Assembly (NCBI GenBank): GCA_034620365.1
Contig: JAQGEQ010000338.1
Location: forward strand, 62,001-126,000
Length of the DNA: 64,000 nucleotides
Direction: 5' to 3'
Origin: Pegea sp. RAD2-039
Lineage: Eukaryota; Chordata; Thaliacea; Salpida; Salpidae
The notes under the pieces are model-generated. The model did no database searches. It was not told the DNA's origin and saw nothing but the letters and a program-made list of their open reading frames with translations. Of this stretch, positions 23,854 through 36,099 are shown in pieces (the first letter of the stretch is position 1; each line of letters opens with the position of its first letter). The position numbers were made by a program, and so were the translations under genes.

Positions 23854-26793
23854 ATGCTTCCAGCCCAAGATACCAGTACACAGAAGCCTACCACCAAATC
23901 TTACAAGTGTCAAAAAGACAATTTTTCTATTATATTAGGTATGTTTTTCAACGCACGGTCAATTGTTAACAAAATTTTCGAATTGAAAGCTCTTTTGCTT
24001 TCTCAAGATCTTACATTTGTTTTCATTACTGAAACTTGGTTAAAACCCTTTTATCCTGACTCCTTTCTGGATGACAGTGATCTTTTTCGTGCTTTGCGCT
24101 GTGACAGACTGTTTGATAGAGGCGGCGGTGCTTGTGCAATCTATAAAACATCACTGGCACCCATGATTTCAAGAATTAAGATAAATACCATTGATTGCCC
24201 AGGATTTGAGATTATTGCTTTCAATTTTCATTACTCAAAGTCTACGTTTTCCCGCTTTATATGTACCTACCTACCACCGTCTAAGGTTACGATGAGGTTA
24301 CTATTAAGGCCTTATTGAAGGTTCTGAAAAGCCTTGTTTGTCCTGAGATTTATATTCTCGGGGATTTTAATTATAGTAGAATTGATTGGAATAACCCAAA
24401 TTTAGCATTCAATGGAAAATTGTTTAATTTGAACGGAGACAAAACTAATTTAGCCAATCGGAGTCATGTCTTTGTAAACTTCCTTGATGCCAATAATATA
24501 TCTCAGATGGTTACTTTTCCAACCCAAGTTAGTGGTAATACTTTGGATCTTCTCATCACATCAAAACCTGTGAAGGTTATCTACGTTGATCAAAATGAAA
24601 CTTTTGCTCTGACATGCAATCACAACATGATTGAATTCAAGCTCCAACAAACTTTTTCTACGAACGTTAGAATTCCAAGCATACGGAACTTTTATCATGG
24701 AAATTATAACAGTATAAACATTTGTTTTTATCAGGTGTTGACTGGATTTCTGTTTTTAACTCTACCGAAGACATCAATGATATCTACTCGAGGTTTACTA
24801 ACACTGTTAATGAGTCAATCATAAAGTTTATACCTTTATACAGAGTCAACAAAAAACCACACTTACCAAGATATTTAAGGAATTTACAGCATTTGAAAAA
24901 CGTCTTATACAAACAAACTAAATCAGATCCTTCCTTCAAATCTCTTTACAAAGATCCTTGTCTAGTCTACAAGAAATCAGTTTATAGCTTCTTTTTAGGA
25001 AAAGAAAGTGCAATCTTATCTTCACCTAGCAAGAAAACGTTTTTTGGCTTCATTAATCACAAGCTTAAGGCGAGATCTCATCTACCTCCCTTGCTTGATA
25101 ACGCTAATGAGCTGGTGATGGAACCAAAGAATAAAGCTGAATTGCTAAACAAACAATTTGAAAAGGTTTTTATAACCAATGATGGCAATACTCCTACTAT
25201 TTCCTACTCCAACATCCTTTCAAATATCTCTGAGATGGTAGATCTAGACATAACAGTTGATATAGTATCTAAGGCTATTTCTTCTCTAAAATCAACAGTT
25301 TCCAACACCCCAGATCAAATCCCAGCTTTATTTTTAAGAAAAGGCACTTCTTCTTTAGCGCTACCCTTATCGTTACTCTTTAACATGACTTTTAAGCGGG
25401 GAAGACTTCCATTAATTTGGAAGAATGCTATTATTAATCCAATTTATAAGAAGGATCCCAGAAACACTGCACTTAACTACAGACCAGTTTTGCTGACTTC
25501 GGTCATCTGCAGAACTCAAGAACATATCCTTCACAACCATATATCTAGCCATTTGACGGAGCATCATCTAATATCTGATGTCCAGCATGGTTTTGTTAAG
25601 CAAAGATCTTCTTAGACTCAACATCTCACTTTTTTCAATGAGCTTACAGCTCATTACGAAAGTAATACTCCATGTGACATCATATACCTTGATTTTGCTA
25701 AAGCTTTTGATTCTGTTCCACACAACAGGCTCATTACTGTATTGAAAAACATAAAAATCAGCAACTCTATCTTAAAATGGATTAAAGATTTCTTCTCAGG
25801 TAGAACCCAACGAACCTGTGTAGAAAGATCTTTATGTACTCCTAGTAAAGTCACCAGCGGCGTTCCTCGAGGTTCCGTCCTGGGTCCACTTCTCTTTTTG
25901 ATTTTCATTGAAGACCTCATCAGAAGACTAATAACAGTAGACAACGTCAGTGTGTTTATGTATGCAGACGACATCAAGCTATTATCTGGTTCTCACTCAA
26001 AACTCCAAACTGCACTAAATATTGTAGAAAACTGGTCTGCGAATTGGCAACTTAAAATCCAGCCAACAAAGTCTGAAGTTATAACATTCTCCCGTAAGCC
26101 AGCTGCCAACTTCAGCAACCAATACTACATCAATGGATCTATTCTTGACCGAGTATCCTCAGTCATAGACCTCGGCATTACTCTGACATTTGACTTCAAA
26201 TGGCACAGTTATGTTTCCAGAATCTTTGGAAAATCTATCAAGCTTGTTCACCTCATCATAAAGACTTTTAATTCTAAAGATCCATGGTTTTTCGTCAACC
26301 TTTTCAAACTGTACATACGCCCTATTCTTGAATACAATGTCAGTGCATTGATCCCATATCAAGTTGGTGATATCAGAAAAATCGAATCTGTTCATGCAAC
26401 ATTTACGAGATTGGTTTGCAGGAAACTTAATATCAAATACGAGAGTTATAAGCATAGTCTCAGCTTCTTCAATCTAGATACTTTGGAAATCCGAAGAATA
26501 AAATACTACCTTATTCTGATTTTTAAAATTATTCACAACCTAATTGATCTTCAGTTTGATGACTTTTTCTCCATTAGTCCCTCCCTCAAGTTATATCAAC
26601 TTAGAAGACATAAATTACATCTTAATAAGCCCACTCCACCAGCTACGTTAACCAGATAAGTTTTTTCTCATACCGCACAATCAGTACATGGAACAATCTG
26701 CCATCAGAGATTGTCATGTCAAAATCACTTATGCTGTTCAAGAAAAAGCTGAATTGTTATAATATCGCCAACATTGCCATTTCTAAACTGTGA
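23854..26793 (+). pseudogene. LINE ORF2 (endonuclease and reverse transcriptase), broken
   Basis: Endonuclease motifs in order: FFNARSIVNK (23944 on), ITETWLKP (near 24027), GDFN (near 24361) and the CNHNMIEF region (near 24616). Reverse transcriptase motifs: NYRPVLLTSV (near 25475), DFAKAFDSVPHNRL (near 25692), GVPRGSVLGPLLFLIF (near 25860) and YADD (near 25960). Breaks: frameshifts near 24310 and 24720, a TAG at 25613-25615, and a frameshift near 26657 before the usual tail, which contains STWNNLP and ends at TGA 26791-26793. The start could be the ATG at 23746 or 23854. Reads as a fairly young but dead copy. Confidence 0.88.
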
Positions 26794-26938
26794 ATTTTTC
26801 TCTTTTACAATACTATGATTCTGTGCAATTCGTCATTGCCATATGCTTTTTCGTTTACACGTCAAATAGATCTAAATTGTGAGAATCTGTGTTAGCGAGA
26901 GGTGCTCTCTTTAGGCACCCTCCTTCACATTTATTGTA

Positions 26939-26962
26939 ATAAATAAATAAATAAATAAATAA
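26939..26962 (+). repeat. TAAA microsatellite tail of the LINE
   Basis: About six TAAA units directly after TTTATTGTAA. Short tandem tails of this kind are typical of the 3' ends of CR1/L2-type elements and mark the exact 3' border. Confidence 0.85.
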
Positions 26963-27069
26963 CTTACTATTAAAAATAAAAAGCTGAAAAATAAAATGAG
27001 TTGCTATTTTACTTAGTTTAAAAGACTTTTTTTAATATATCTTTAACATATCCTCAGTACCTACCTACA

Positions 27070-28680
27070 AAAAGATAATAGAAGTTTATTTGAAATCTTT
27101 TTTATTTCATATTTTTAGTCAGCCTCTATAGATAATCTGTCAATAGCTCAATTGTTTTTGTTTAAAAGTCGACATTACAAAGTATAAACAATTTAAATTC
27201 ATTTTAAACTTTATTAATGTAGTATTGTTTCAATAAAAATTTTACAAAATTATAATTTAATAAAGAAAATCCTTTCTCTTTCAAATTTATTATAAAAATG
27301 ATTTTATAATTTTAATAATTTTAAATTTTATAACTTTAAATATTATAATTTTAATAAGAATTAAAATCAGTTTAATTTCAAAATTTTAAAAATGCTTTTA
27401 AATATAAAGTTAAATGTTATATTATGGATATTTAATAAAACTGAAAATATCAACCAGTTAAAAGTCACTGATTCACTTGTTTTGAATTTATTAAAATCTA
27501 ATTTTATTTTCTTATTTAATCAAAAGCGTTATCTTACGAAAAATTTTAACTAAGACATAAATTTGTTGAAACATATTTTTTCAACAGTTAATCTCTGTGA
27601 TTAAACAATTTTATTTTTGTTGATTTATACTTACATAAGTTATGAACTAATAAACGACATAAAATGCAGCAGAAAATAGACTTCTTAACAAAAATGTTTT
27701 AATAAAATTGTTATCCAGCTTATAAATAAGTTTAATTTTAAAGTAAAACTAATTATAAAGATAATTTTAAAATATTCAAATATCGTTTTTATATTCTATC
27801 AAACAATTTTATTAAATTAGAAAATTTAAATTTAAATATTTTTAATCAAAAATAATGATATAAACTTGTTTATGATAAAGTTAAAAAGAAAAATTATTAA
27901 AATAAATTAAAATCAGAGAAAAAACATTCAATTTTTTATGGTATCTAGATGTTTAGTTGCAGATTTTTTTAAAATCTGTAAGCATTTTATGGTTTTTAAT
28001 TTTATCAATTTAAATATAATTATTTTATTAAGAAATAAAATTAGTTTAGTTTCATGATTTTTGAAATGGTTTTAAAAATAAAGTTAAGATGTTATATTAA
28101 AAATGTTTAACAAATGTAAGAAAATCATTCAGTTAAAAATCACTGATTCAAAACTATTAAACTTTTGAAACAATAAAAAAACTTACATTCAGAAAAATAA
28201 AACTATTTTTGAAACAAAAAACAAAATAAATCTGACATAAACTCAAAAAAACACGAAAACATAATTCCCTGAAAAATTATATTTACTTTCAAATCATCAA
28301 GTTTGAGTGAAAAAGGTCTTAAACATTATTATAATTTAAGATTTGCGTTAGAACCATAAAAAATTATATAAAATGAGCTCACAAACACGAGGCAAGCACG
28401 TTGTTATATAAAGCATATAATTTATTACAATCTTATCAGTCTATGACTTTAACAGTAGAAATAATATTCAGAATTTTGAAAACTGATACTGTCAGTTGCA
28501 CTTAACAACAAGATTTATTGTATTCAATGATATAAAAGAATGCAGTGAGCTTGATCTTTTCTTTCATATTTTGTGTCATTCTTTTGTTATGTAAATTCTA
28601 AATGACACTGTCTTCAGTCAACAAATATGTAGAATGATTCATTTAAAAATTTCCATAATTTTTTCTGTTTTCGTTGTGTT
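27070..28680 (-). repeat. Large inverted repeat, inner right arm, with internal duplication
   Basis: Inverted relative to 13880-14800. The segment 27340-27490 and the segment 28010-28160 both match the same left-arm stretch (around 14390-14560), so the right arm carries a duplicated or inserted piece of about 670 bases. A LINE fragment begins just beyond its outer end. Confidence 0.75.
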
Positions 28681-28734
28681 GATGCCATCATACTACTTTA
28701 AAGAAGTACTTAATCTTATTTGACTTAGCAAAGA

Positions 28735-29038
28735 TTTTTATGAAAAAAAGTTTTAAAGCTTTAAGCAAAGGGAATTGTTACTGTGAAAATTATAATGGTA
28801 TAAACAAGTTTCTATCAGGTTTTGACTGGTTTTCTGTTTTCAACTCTTCGAAGACATCGATACTATTTAGTCAAGGTTTTTTATCATTTACAAAACTAAT
28901 CAAAAATTTTATATTTTTTTATAAAGTCAACAAAAAACTGCATTTGCCCAAATAATTAAAGAATTAACGACATTTAAAAAGTCTCCTATACAAACAAACT
29001 AAAGCAGACCCTTCCACCAAATCTCTCTACAAACATAT
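28735..29038 (+). mobile_element. LINE ORF2 fragment (sense)
   Basis: Matches about 24670-24965 of the main LINE: AATTATAATGGTATAAACAA, CAGGTTTTGACTGG, AAGTCAACAAAAAACTGCAT and CTATACAAACAAACTAAAGC. It encodes the stretch between endonuclease and RT (FDWFSVFNSS; VNKKLHLPK) with a stop and deletions. It sits at the outer edge of the inner right arm of the big inverted repeat. Confidence 0.75.
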
Positions 29039-29039
29039 A

Positions 29040-30500
29040 ACGTAGGAATGTTGTCATTTTGCAGGAATCAATAACCCTTTACCTGTTTGTATATTTTGAG
29101 TTTTCTTAGTAAGTAATATGTGTTTATTTGCAACCGCAACAACGCCCCCTTGCTTGCTAGGTAAGTATCATCACTGCTTGATCATTCATCATCATCATTC
29201 AAAGTTTGATAATAATTTTTCACTCGTTTACAAACAGTTTGTTTATTGATATCTGTAAAGTTGATTTTCATTTAAGAAAATTTAGAGTAAATAATTTCTA
29301 ATGTTTTATAAGTACCCGACAATTTTAATTTTTTCGCCAAATAGAAGTTAGTATCAACAAATTATTTCCAACTGTCAATAAATAAACTGAAAATATTAAT
29401 CAAACATCATCTGAATTTTATCTAAACAAATGAAATTTCTTGTTGTCTGGTCATCAAAGGACTCTCTATCTTTCACAATTTAAAAGAAGTTCAACAGAAT
29501 AAAATTACTGGTTCAGAATTATTTTTTTATTTCATACCAATTTCTCAACTGTTTTAAGATCAGACGTTTTCAAGATACTGTTTAAAATTATCAGTGAACA
29601 CATCGGTTCCAAATATTCATCTGATGAATTCTTACATAGTACACGATACTTTAATTAAAGTTTTTATATTACAATATGAATTAATACAAAATGCAGAATA
29701 TTTTCTTAGTTATATATTAAAATTCTAATTGAATGTAATAGTTTCAACGTTAAACTAAAACAAAATTTTAAAATAATTGTTTGAAAAAGATTGTTAAAAT
29801 GCAACTGCAAGTTTCTTAAATCATTGTGAAGAGTTCTACCTGAAATAAAATTTAATAAAAAGTTTTTCTTTTTCCAAAAAAGAAAATCTAAAAATCTATA
29901 ATGTGAAAATATGAATAAGAATAAATAATAAATCTAAAATCATCAAATTCTAAAAGGGTTTAACAGCTTATTTTGCTTTTTCAAAACTTAAATGAATATT
30001 TTTATTAATAGCATTACGAAATATGGAAGCTCAAAAATTAAAATATTTCAAAAATTTTTGTGTTGAATATATAACCTGTCATTGAAAATTGAATATAAAT
30101 TTGAAAATTGTATTCCAGTTTTAAGCTACAAAATTATAGATTTCATTAGTAAAATACAAGTAGCTTCGGAATGTGATTTAAATTGACAACAAACTTGAAA
30201 GTCAAAACTGCCTTCGTCAACATTAATATTATTTCATTATTTGTTGAAATTTATTCAACTCCAAAGTGTATTCCATTAAAAGTATATCACTTATTGGACC
30301 AACAATTGCTAATGGTTTCATCAGTGTTTATAAAGTTGTTTCAATCTAAAGTTCGTGGCGTACAGAATAAGTTCAAATTACAAACGTATGCCACAATGCC
30401 CGGCATTTATTTATTAATGAAAAAAAATCAAAACAAATTACTTTTGAGTTTGGTTTGACACATAAAACTGTTTAATTAAGATATATTTATGAGGCTTCAT
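29040..30500. other. AT-rich stretch without recognised gene
   Basis: Lies between the LINE fragment and the outer right arm. A GC-richer piece near 29135-29160 contains AACGCCCCCTTGCTTG. The 91-codon plus frame at 30183-30458 overlies an antisense copy of the CACAAACT dispersed repeat and is not a gene. Confidence 0.5.
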
Positions 30501-30504
30501 TAGT

Positions 30505-32745
30505 TTAATAAAAGGGTTAAACACTGATTTATCACGATAAGGAGAAAAGCACCAATCCAGGATTTTGTTATTAAGCTATTTTATTAAGCTGAAATTAAAA
30601 AAATTCTAATTGAAAAAAATGTTGCAAATAGAACAATAAAAATTGAAAAATTTGAAATTAATCACTTTTGTTATTGCAAAATAAACTTCAATGTTTTGGT
30701 AAAACAACAAACTTAAAATACTAAAATTATAACATTGAAAATTGAAACAACTATTTATATTTTATATTAATTATAAATTAATTATAAATTGAATTATATA
30801 TATTAATTATTATATATATATTATTTATTTATATGAAATAAAAGTTCAAACAAAATTACATTTGAAGCAGTTTTGTTGATGCCGTAAATAATTTTATTTA
30901 ATTAATTGAAAGTACTAATCTAAAACTAATATTCTGTCATAAGACAAGTATCAAGTTTAAAACAACCAAATAAAATTTTTACTTAAAATTTTTATGTGAT
31001 TTTTCGTGAAAAATGGAAACAGTTTATATAACTGATTTACAAATTAGAATTTCGTTGAAAAATATTTCAACTCAAAAAATTTATTATTCAAAACTTCCGA
31101 GTAAGCCTAAGTTAGTTTTTTATACCTTATTACTTTGTCGCTATCTAGAGTTTGTGGTATCAAGTTCAAATGAATTCTTTTTTTAAAGTTGTTATGAAGG
31201 CTTTAGAAAGTATCTACGATTAAATGATTTGTTTTTTCTTTCATAAAAATTAATACATACACATTCAAACTTACAATAATTTAAAACATGTAACAATGTT
31301 TATGTAATTCTAATAAGTGTATAGTATACACAAAAAAAACAATTGAAAAACAGAAAAAAATGTTATGAGTTTTCAGCAAGGAGACATTAAGCAATTTAAT
31401 ATTTGCACATACTATTATTAAAAAAGGTAAAATATTTAGAACAAATAATTGATAAAAAGTCAATAAAATTTTTAAGAGTATTTTTGATATCATTGATTTT
31501 AAAAGAAGTCACGAAAGTAATTCCCAAATTATAGATTTTAAATCATGAAAAAAAAATTCTTCGAAAACTTAAGTATTTTATCTTTCCCTTATACAAAAAA
31601 CTTATTGATTGATTAGAAAAATAAAGAAATCATTCAAACCATTTTTTTATTTGAAAGAAGATTGCGGTTTTAGCAAATAATATGCATCCTTCTATCAATT
31701 GACATTTTTACGAAAATTTTATTGTTAGAATATTATTCTTATTTCAACTTAAAATTTGTGTGAAATGACTATTTTATTTATTTTAGTTTACAAAATTTTA
31801 CTTTTTGTAACTGAGATGTTCTATCCGCTAGAAAGCGCGATATATAAATAGCAAAAATATATTTTTTGGTTTTTCAGCTTGCCAGTCACTAATCAAGTAG
31901 CTTAAGCTAGTAAGATTACGTAAATACCATTATTGAAGTAAAAAGAGCATCAAAAACGTTCAATATAAGCCAAAAAAGATGAAAATAATTTATAATAATC
32001 TATTTCTTGGCAGTAAGATTTGAACTGAGGTAAGATGCTATGGGTCGTGAATAAGATTAGAAAGTGAAAGTAAATAACATCATTAAACAAAAGTTGAAAA
32101 AGTTTCAAACTAAGTTAAGTTTGTTTATTATATTTCAATCATGTAAATAATCTAAACTTCATAATTTAAATTGAAAGTATAAATGTTCTGGATATCTCAA
32201 AGGTCTCTATATAAAGATAAAGAGTTTTAACATTTATTGAATTTACGATAATCTAGCTGTGTGATGAAAACATCAATTAATTTTATAAAAGATTTCTTTA
32301 AAATATGATAACTTACTAAGTTTGGATTAAAAGTCAAATAATTTTCAAAATTTTAAATTGTTTCGTAAACATAATTTCTTTGAATAATTTCAAATTATTG
32401 ACAATCAAACAACTAATATATTTGCGTAAAGAGTTTTCAAAACATTTCTACTTCAGCGTGTATTTGTATTATAAACTAAATATGTCAATAAATACTTTTT
32501 TTATTAAACTACCTTTCTATTTTATTAACAATCAAAGGTTAAACTGAAATGTCACCGATATTCAACATGCTGGTTTATGTTTTCACAAATTTTATCACAG
32601 AAATGATGCAGTTCTTATTAACATCTGATATTTTGATATAAAGCAAATTCTAAATCATTTCGTTTCTAAATAAAGATGATTTTCAAAACTTCTTCTTTTA
32701 ATAAATTATTTATTTCAATAGTAACAAGTTTAGATAAAAATAGAC
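30505..32745 (-). repeat. Large inverted repeat, outer right arm
   Basis: Inverted copy of 10040-12340. It starts at GGGTTAAACACTGATTTATC and ends near GTAACAAGTTTAGATAAAAA. It holds the inverted counterpart of the CTCF-like motif at 31825-31839. The minus-strand 70-codon frame at 31281-31493 lies inside this repeat and has no support as a gene. Confidence 0.85.
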
Positions 32746-32857
32746 GATCTGTCGATGAACTTTATAAAAAATTGAATTTTTGCAAAGAAATTATTTTCTA
32801 ATCTTGCTGTTAATAAACCCTTCAAATTTGATTATAATAATCGTAATATTCGTTTCT

Positions 32858-34515
32858 ACATTCAATAACACAACGTATTTAATAAATAAGATATATCATA
32901 TTTTCTTATTTCAAGCGGTGGTTTCTTTTCCAAATAAACTGAAGAGGAGAGAAGAAAAACTAGCTTCAAAGAAAGAGAGAAATTTTAACTGTTTTTTATT
33001 TTGCATTTCACTGTGTGTTGCTCGATTAGTTTCTTTGCATCTCACTTTCTCTTACTTTATCTTTAATATTATCACTTATAGCAAATCCTATATCACCGTT
33101 TTCGGCCGAAGTTTTACAATGAAAATTTACCATTTGTAATTTTGTAATAAATTTATTATTTCAATTAGTTGTTTTATAAAATTTGTTATTTCTAGTCTTC
33201 TATAAACTTTTTGTAAAAAATAAATTAATGTTTATTTTGAATTAAATTAAAAGCTATTTTTGAAAACGAATAGAAACTAAATTTAATGATTCGTTTTTAC
33301 AATACTTCACTACGTTTCGATTAAAATTAGTCAGAATTCAAAAATATATTCAAAGCATCTCTCGACCTTGTCTTTTGAAAAATTTTTGAAAATTATAATC
33401 TAAAAAGAAACAAGCACTAAAAAGCAAAAAAAAAATAATTTCAAATTGTTGTCAAAGGAAAACATTTTCTGACAGTTCTTAACAAACCAACCTTATAAAG
33501 GAGAATGTAATTATAAAAATTGACTTTTGTTTTGACAATTATTAGATCGAAAGAGATGATAGTCAAAGAATAATTATGGAACATTTGACATATTAGTTCT
33601 TGAAAACGCGCAAGATTTTGAAATAAATAGTTTGTAGATATATATTGATTAACAAAATTAAATTAAAAGTATAAATAATTAACTTTATTTTATTTTTTGA
33701 TCAATGCCATCGAAGATAGTATCATTTTTAATTTGTTAATTTTTAATATTGGTTATTAGTGATAATTTTATTTGAATTCTCTTATTTTCTTTTGTCATTT
33801 CTTTGTTATTTAAACTTTTTTCTATCAAATATTTTTCGAAAGCTAGTAATAATAATTATTCAATAATCACCTCAACAAAAAAGGGGAACCTAATGCGACG
33901 TTATAAAGCTGAAATAAAATGAGGAAGAAGACAAAGCAAAGATGTGAGAATAGTGGCAATGATGAAGCTGATCAAAAAAAATAACTTAAAGCTAAAGATC
34001 ACTTTTCTAATTGTAGAAAGAATAAGGAACAATCGATTGGAGACATAATCTACTCTTCATCAATCCTCAACTTGTACAAATAAATGATGAAAGCATTTTG
34101 ATGTGATGACGTCACATACTTACTTGGTGGATGTTGTAAAAAGAAAAGAAACGAGGAAGATCATAAAAAGATCAAAATATTGAGAAGAGACATTGACATG
34201 TGATGATGACGTCACTTGCTGATGATGACTTCATTTCAATATTTTGTCAAAATCTTTGAGTATATAGTTGTTTGCGATTTGAGACGTCACAAATCCACTG
34301 GTAACATCATCATCAATATTCAACGAAACACTCATAAGCTGATCATGAAGTCATCAGCGTCATGTACTCAACCAACTCTGAAAGTAATGATGACGTCAAT
34401 ATATTTGGTTTTTATTATAAAGTCACCTGATTTTTGTTTTCTGAGAAAATCATTTATGGTGATGAATTCCTTTGATCTCTTGATATGGTTACTTGTAGTG
34501 ACGTCATCAAGTAGA
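32858..34515 (+). repeat. 1.65-kb repeat, right copy (direct repeat of 16292-17950)
   Basis: Same order of landmarks as the left copy: TTCAATAACACAACG, CCAAATAAACTGAAGAGGAG, TTCGGCCGAAGTTTTACAAT, ACCAACCTTATAAAGGAGAA, ACCAATCGATTGGAGACATA-type sequence, then TGACGTCA sites. Here it continues directly into the tRNA palindrome, which the left copy lacks. It sits about 110 bases beyond the end of the right arm of the large inverted repeat. Confidence 0.85.
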
Positions 34516-35121
34516 AGTTTAGACAAGCTACAGAAAGCGAAAGATTTAAGAAGAACGTAAAATTATTTTGTGAATAAATTTGACATCATCAGCTTTGATA
34601 GAAAAGAAGTAAAAGCCAATTTTGAATCATCAACTGATACACTGATAAACGGGTAGGATTGATTGACGTCATCATCATCTATGTGATGATAAAATTGATT
34701 ACGAAATTATGATAAAAATAATGACGTCATGAATTTATCTTCTTATAACATTTGAAGTGATGATAGCACTGATGACGTCATTAATAACTAGTCATAAGTG
34801 TATAAGTTTACTTTGCAAACTAATCAAATTAGTCTACGTCATCAGTTTTATCAAATCTCATAATTATTATAATCTCATTGTCATCATCATAATCCAATCT
34901 GTGATTAATTTAAAGACTGTAATGCAAATGAAACAATAAGTTGATAACATCAAATTACCAAATAAGTTTTACGAAATTTAATTTTACAAAGTACATTAGA
35001 AAAATTTCATAAAACTAAACTAGAATAATTAGGAAATGAATGAAATTGAGTTAAGTATATTAATATCATAATTTTCTTTTTTAAAGTTTTATGTTTTAAC
35101 TAGTTATTGGTAAAAGGATTT

Positions 35122-35203
35122 TCGCAGCGGTGGGATTCGAACCCACGCCATCGAAATAACTGGTGTCTTAAACCAGTGCCTTAGACCGCTCGGCCACGCT
35201 ACC
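35122..35203 (-). tRNA. tRNA-Leu (anticodon AAG), minus-strand copy
   Basis: An 82-base cloverleaf: acceptor GGTAGCG, D arm GCC-GAGCGGTCTAA-GGC, anticodon stem CTGGT/ACCAG with loop TTAAGAC (anticodon AAG, reading CUU), a long class II variable arm with a TTCG loop, T arm GTGGG-TTCGAAT-CCCAC, and discriminator A. Box A (TGGCCGAGCGG) and box B (GGTTCGAATCC) are intact, and a TTTT run follows six bases after the discriminator, as expected for RNA polymerase III termination. Odd point: base 72 is G, so G1-G72 is mismatched and the acceptor stem has six good pairs. No intron. It forms the inner end of one palindrome arm. It may be expressed; whether it is charged is unclear. Confidence 0.85.
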
Positions 35204-35509
35204 GATGTACATTGAATATCGGATGAAGAAGACCCCCCTGGACATAAAGGAATGGATCCACATTTTTGTTGACATGACAACTGAATGATTGATAATTACC
35301 AAATGAAATTGTTTTTCATCGAAACCATGCTCAGCTTTGCTCCTGGTCGATCTGTCTATGAGGAGTTGGAACTTCCTCTTGTTTGAGTCTTCAGCATCTT
35401 TTCTGATTAAGATCGTTGTTCCTTAGAAGTATGAAATGCTCTTAAACAAAATTAATTTGTTAGTTCAAAAATCATTCGGTAAATAGAGCCAATTTTTAAG
35501 TTTCACAAC
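35204..35509. other. Unique loop of the tRNA palindrome
   Basis: This 306-base loop is markedly less AT-rich than its surroundings and matches no repeat elsewhere in the window. On the minus strand a frame is open from 35424 through the loop and into the tRNA. The segment 35424-35300 reads like an exon (it includes KDAEDSNKRKFQLLIDRSTR) and is followed by GGTAATTATC, a possible splice donor. On the plus strand a 27-codon frame MYIEYRMKKTPLDIKEWIHI and onward also exists. No family recognised. It may be a captured gene fragment or simply host sequence that seeded the palindrome. Confidence 0.4.
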
Positions 35510-35581
35510 GGTAGCGTGGCCGAACGCTGGTTTAAGGCACCAGTTATTTCGATGGCGTGGGTTCGAATCCCACCGCTGCCA
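35510..35581 (+). pseudogene. tRNA-Leu (AAG) copy with a 10-base deletion in the D arm
   Basis: Inverted partner of the minus-strand tRNA-Leu. The acceptor stem is perfect (GGTAGCG with CGCTGCC), as are the anticodon stem-loop (CTGGT-TTAAGGC-ACCAG), variable arm, T arm and box B. However, the D loop and 3' D stem are missing: GCCGA runs directly into ACGCTGG, making 72 rather than 82 bases. Box A is partly damaged. A TTTT run follows downstream. A tRNA-Leu lacking a D arm should not fold normally, so this is called a tRNA pseudogene. Confidence 0.8.
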
Positions 35582-36099
35582 AATTCCTTTTACCAATAAC
35601 TGGTTAAAACATAAAACTTTAAAAAAAAATTATGTTATTAATATAATGAACTCAAGTTCATTCTTTTTCCAATTATTCCATTTTAGTTTTATGCAATTTT
35701 TCTAATGTACTTTGTAAAAGTAAATTTGTTAATACATATTTTCTAATTAAGTTTTATTAATTTATTGTTCCATTTGCATTAAACTGTTCAAACTAATGAC
35801 GCCATCAGATTGGATTATGATGACGTAGACTAATTCGAATAGTTTTCAAAGTAAACTTATACACTTATGACTAGTTATTAATGACATCACCAGTGCTATC
35901 ATCATTTCAAATGTCATATGAAGATAAACTGATGACGTCATTATTACTATAAAAATTTCGTAATCAACTTTATAATCACATAGATGATGATGACGTCACT
36001 CAATCCTACCCGTTTATCAGTTTATCAGTTGTTGATTCAAAATTCGCTTTTACTTTCTGTCTACAAAAGTTGATGACGTCAAATTTCTTCTTAACATAA

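Larger units (their letters stand above)
22780..26962 (+). mobile_element. CR1-like non-LTR retrotransposon, nearly complete but broken
   Basis: An ORF1 with a PHD-like zinc finger is followed by an ORF2 with AP endonuclease and reverse transcriptase, then a short 3' UTR with a stem-loop (GGTGC 26901-26905 with GCACC 26915-26919) and a tail of TAAA repeats (26939-26962). The tail form, ORF1 finger and RT text (NYRPV...TSV, YADD) fit the CR1/L2/Rex group rather than poly(A)-tailed L1. Several frameshifts and a nonsense codon make it inactive as read. The 5' start is uncertain; homology with the fragment at 18.1-18.3 kb extends back to about 22778. G/C content is clearly higher than the host background. 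Target-site duplications were not identified. Confidence 0.9.

Noticed and set aside
25654..26455. Minus-strand frames of 107 and 98 codons opposite the LINE RT
   Set aside because: Antisense shadows of a clear reverse transcriptase reading frame.
30183..30458. 91-codon plus-strand frame
   Set aside because: Overlaps an antisense copy of the CACAAACT dispersed repeat; no domain.
35122..35581. tRNA-derived SINE
   Set aside because: The tRNAs are full-length (or nearly) and end at mature tRNA borders; there is no tRNA-unrelated tail or A/T-rich SINE 3' end adjoining them in a repeated pattern.
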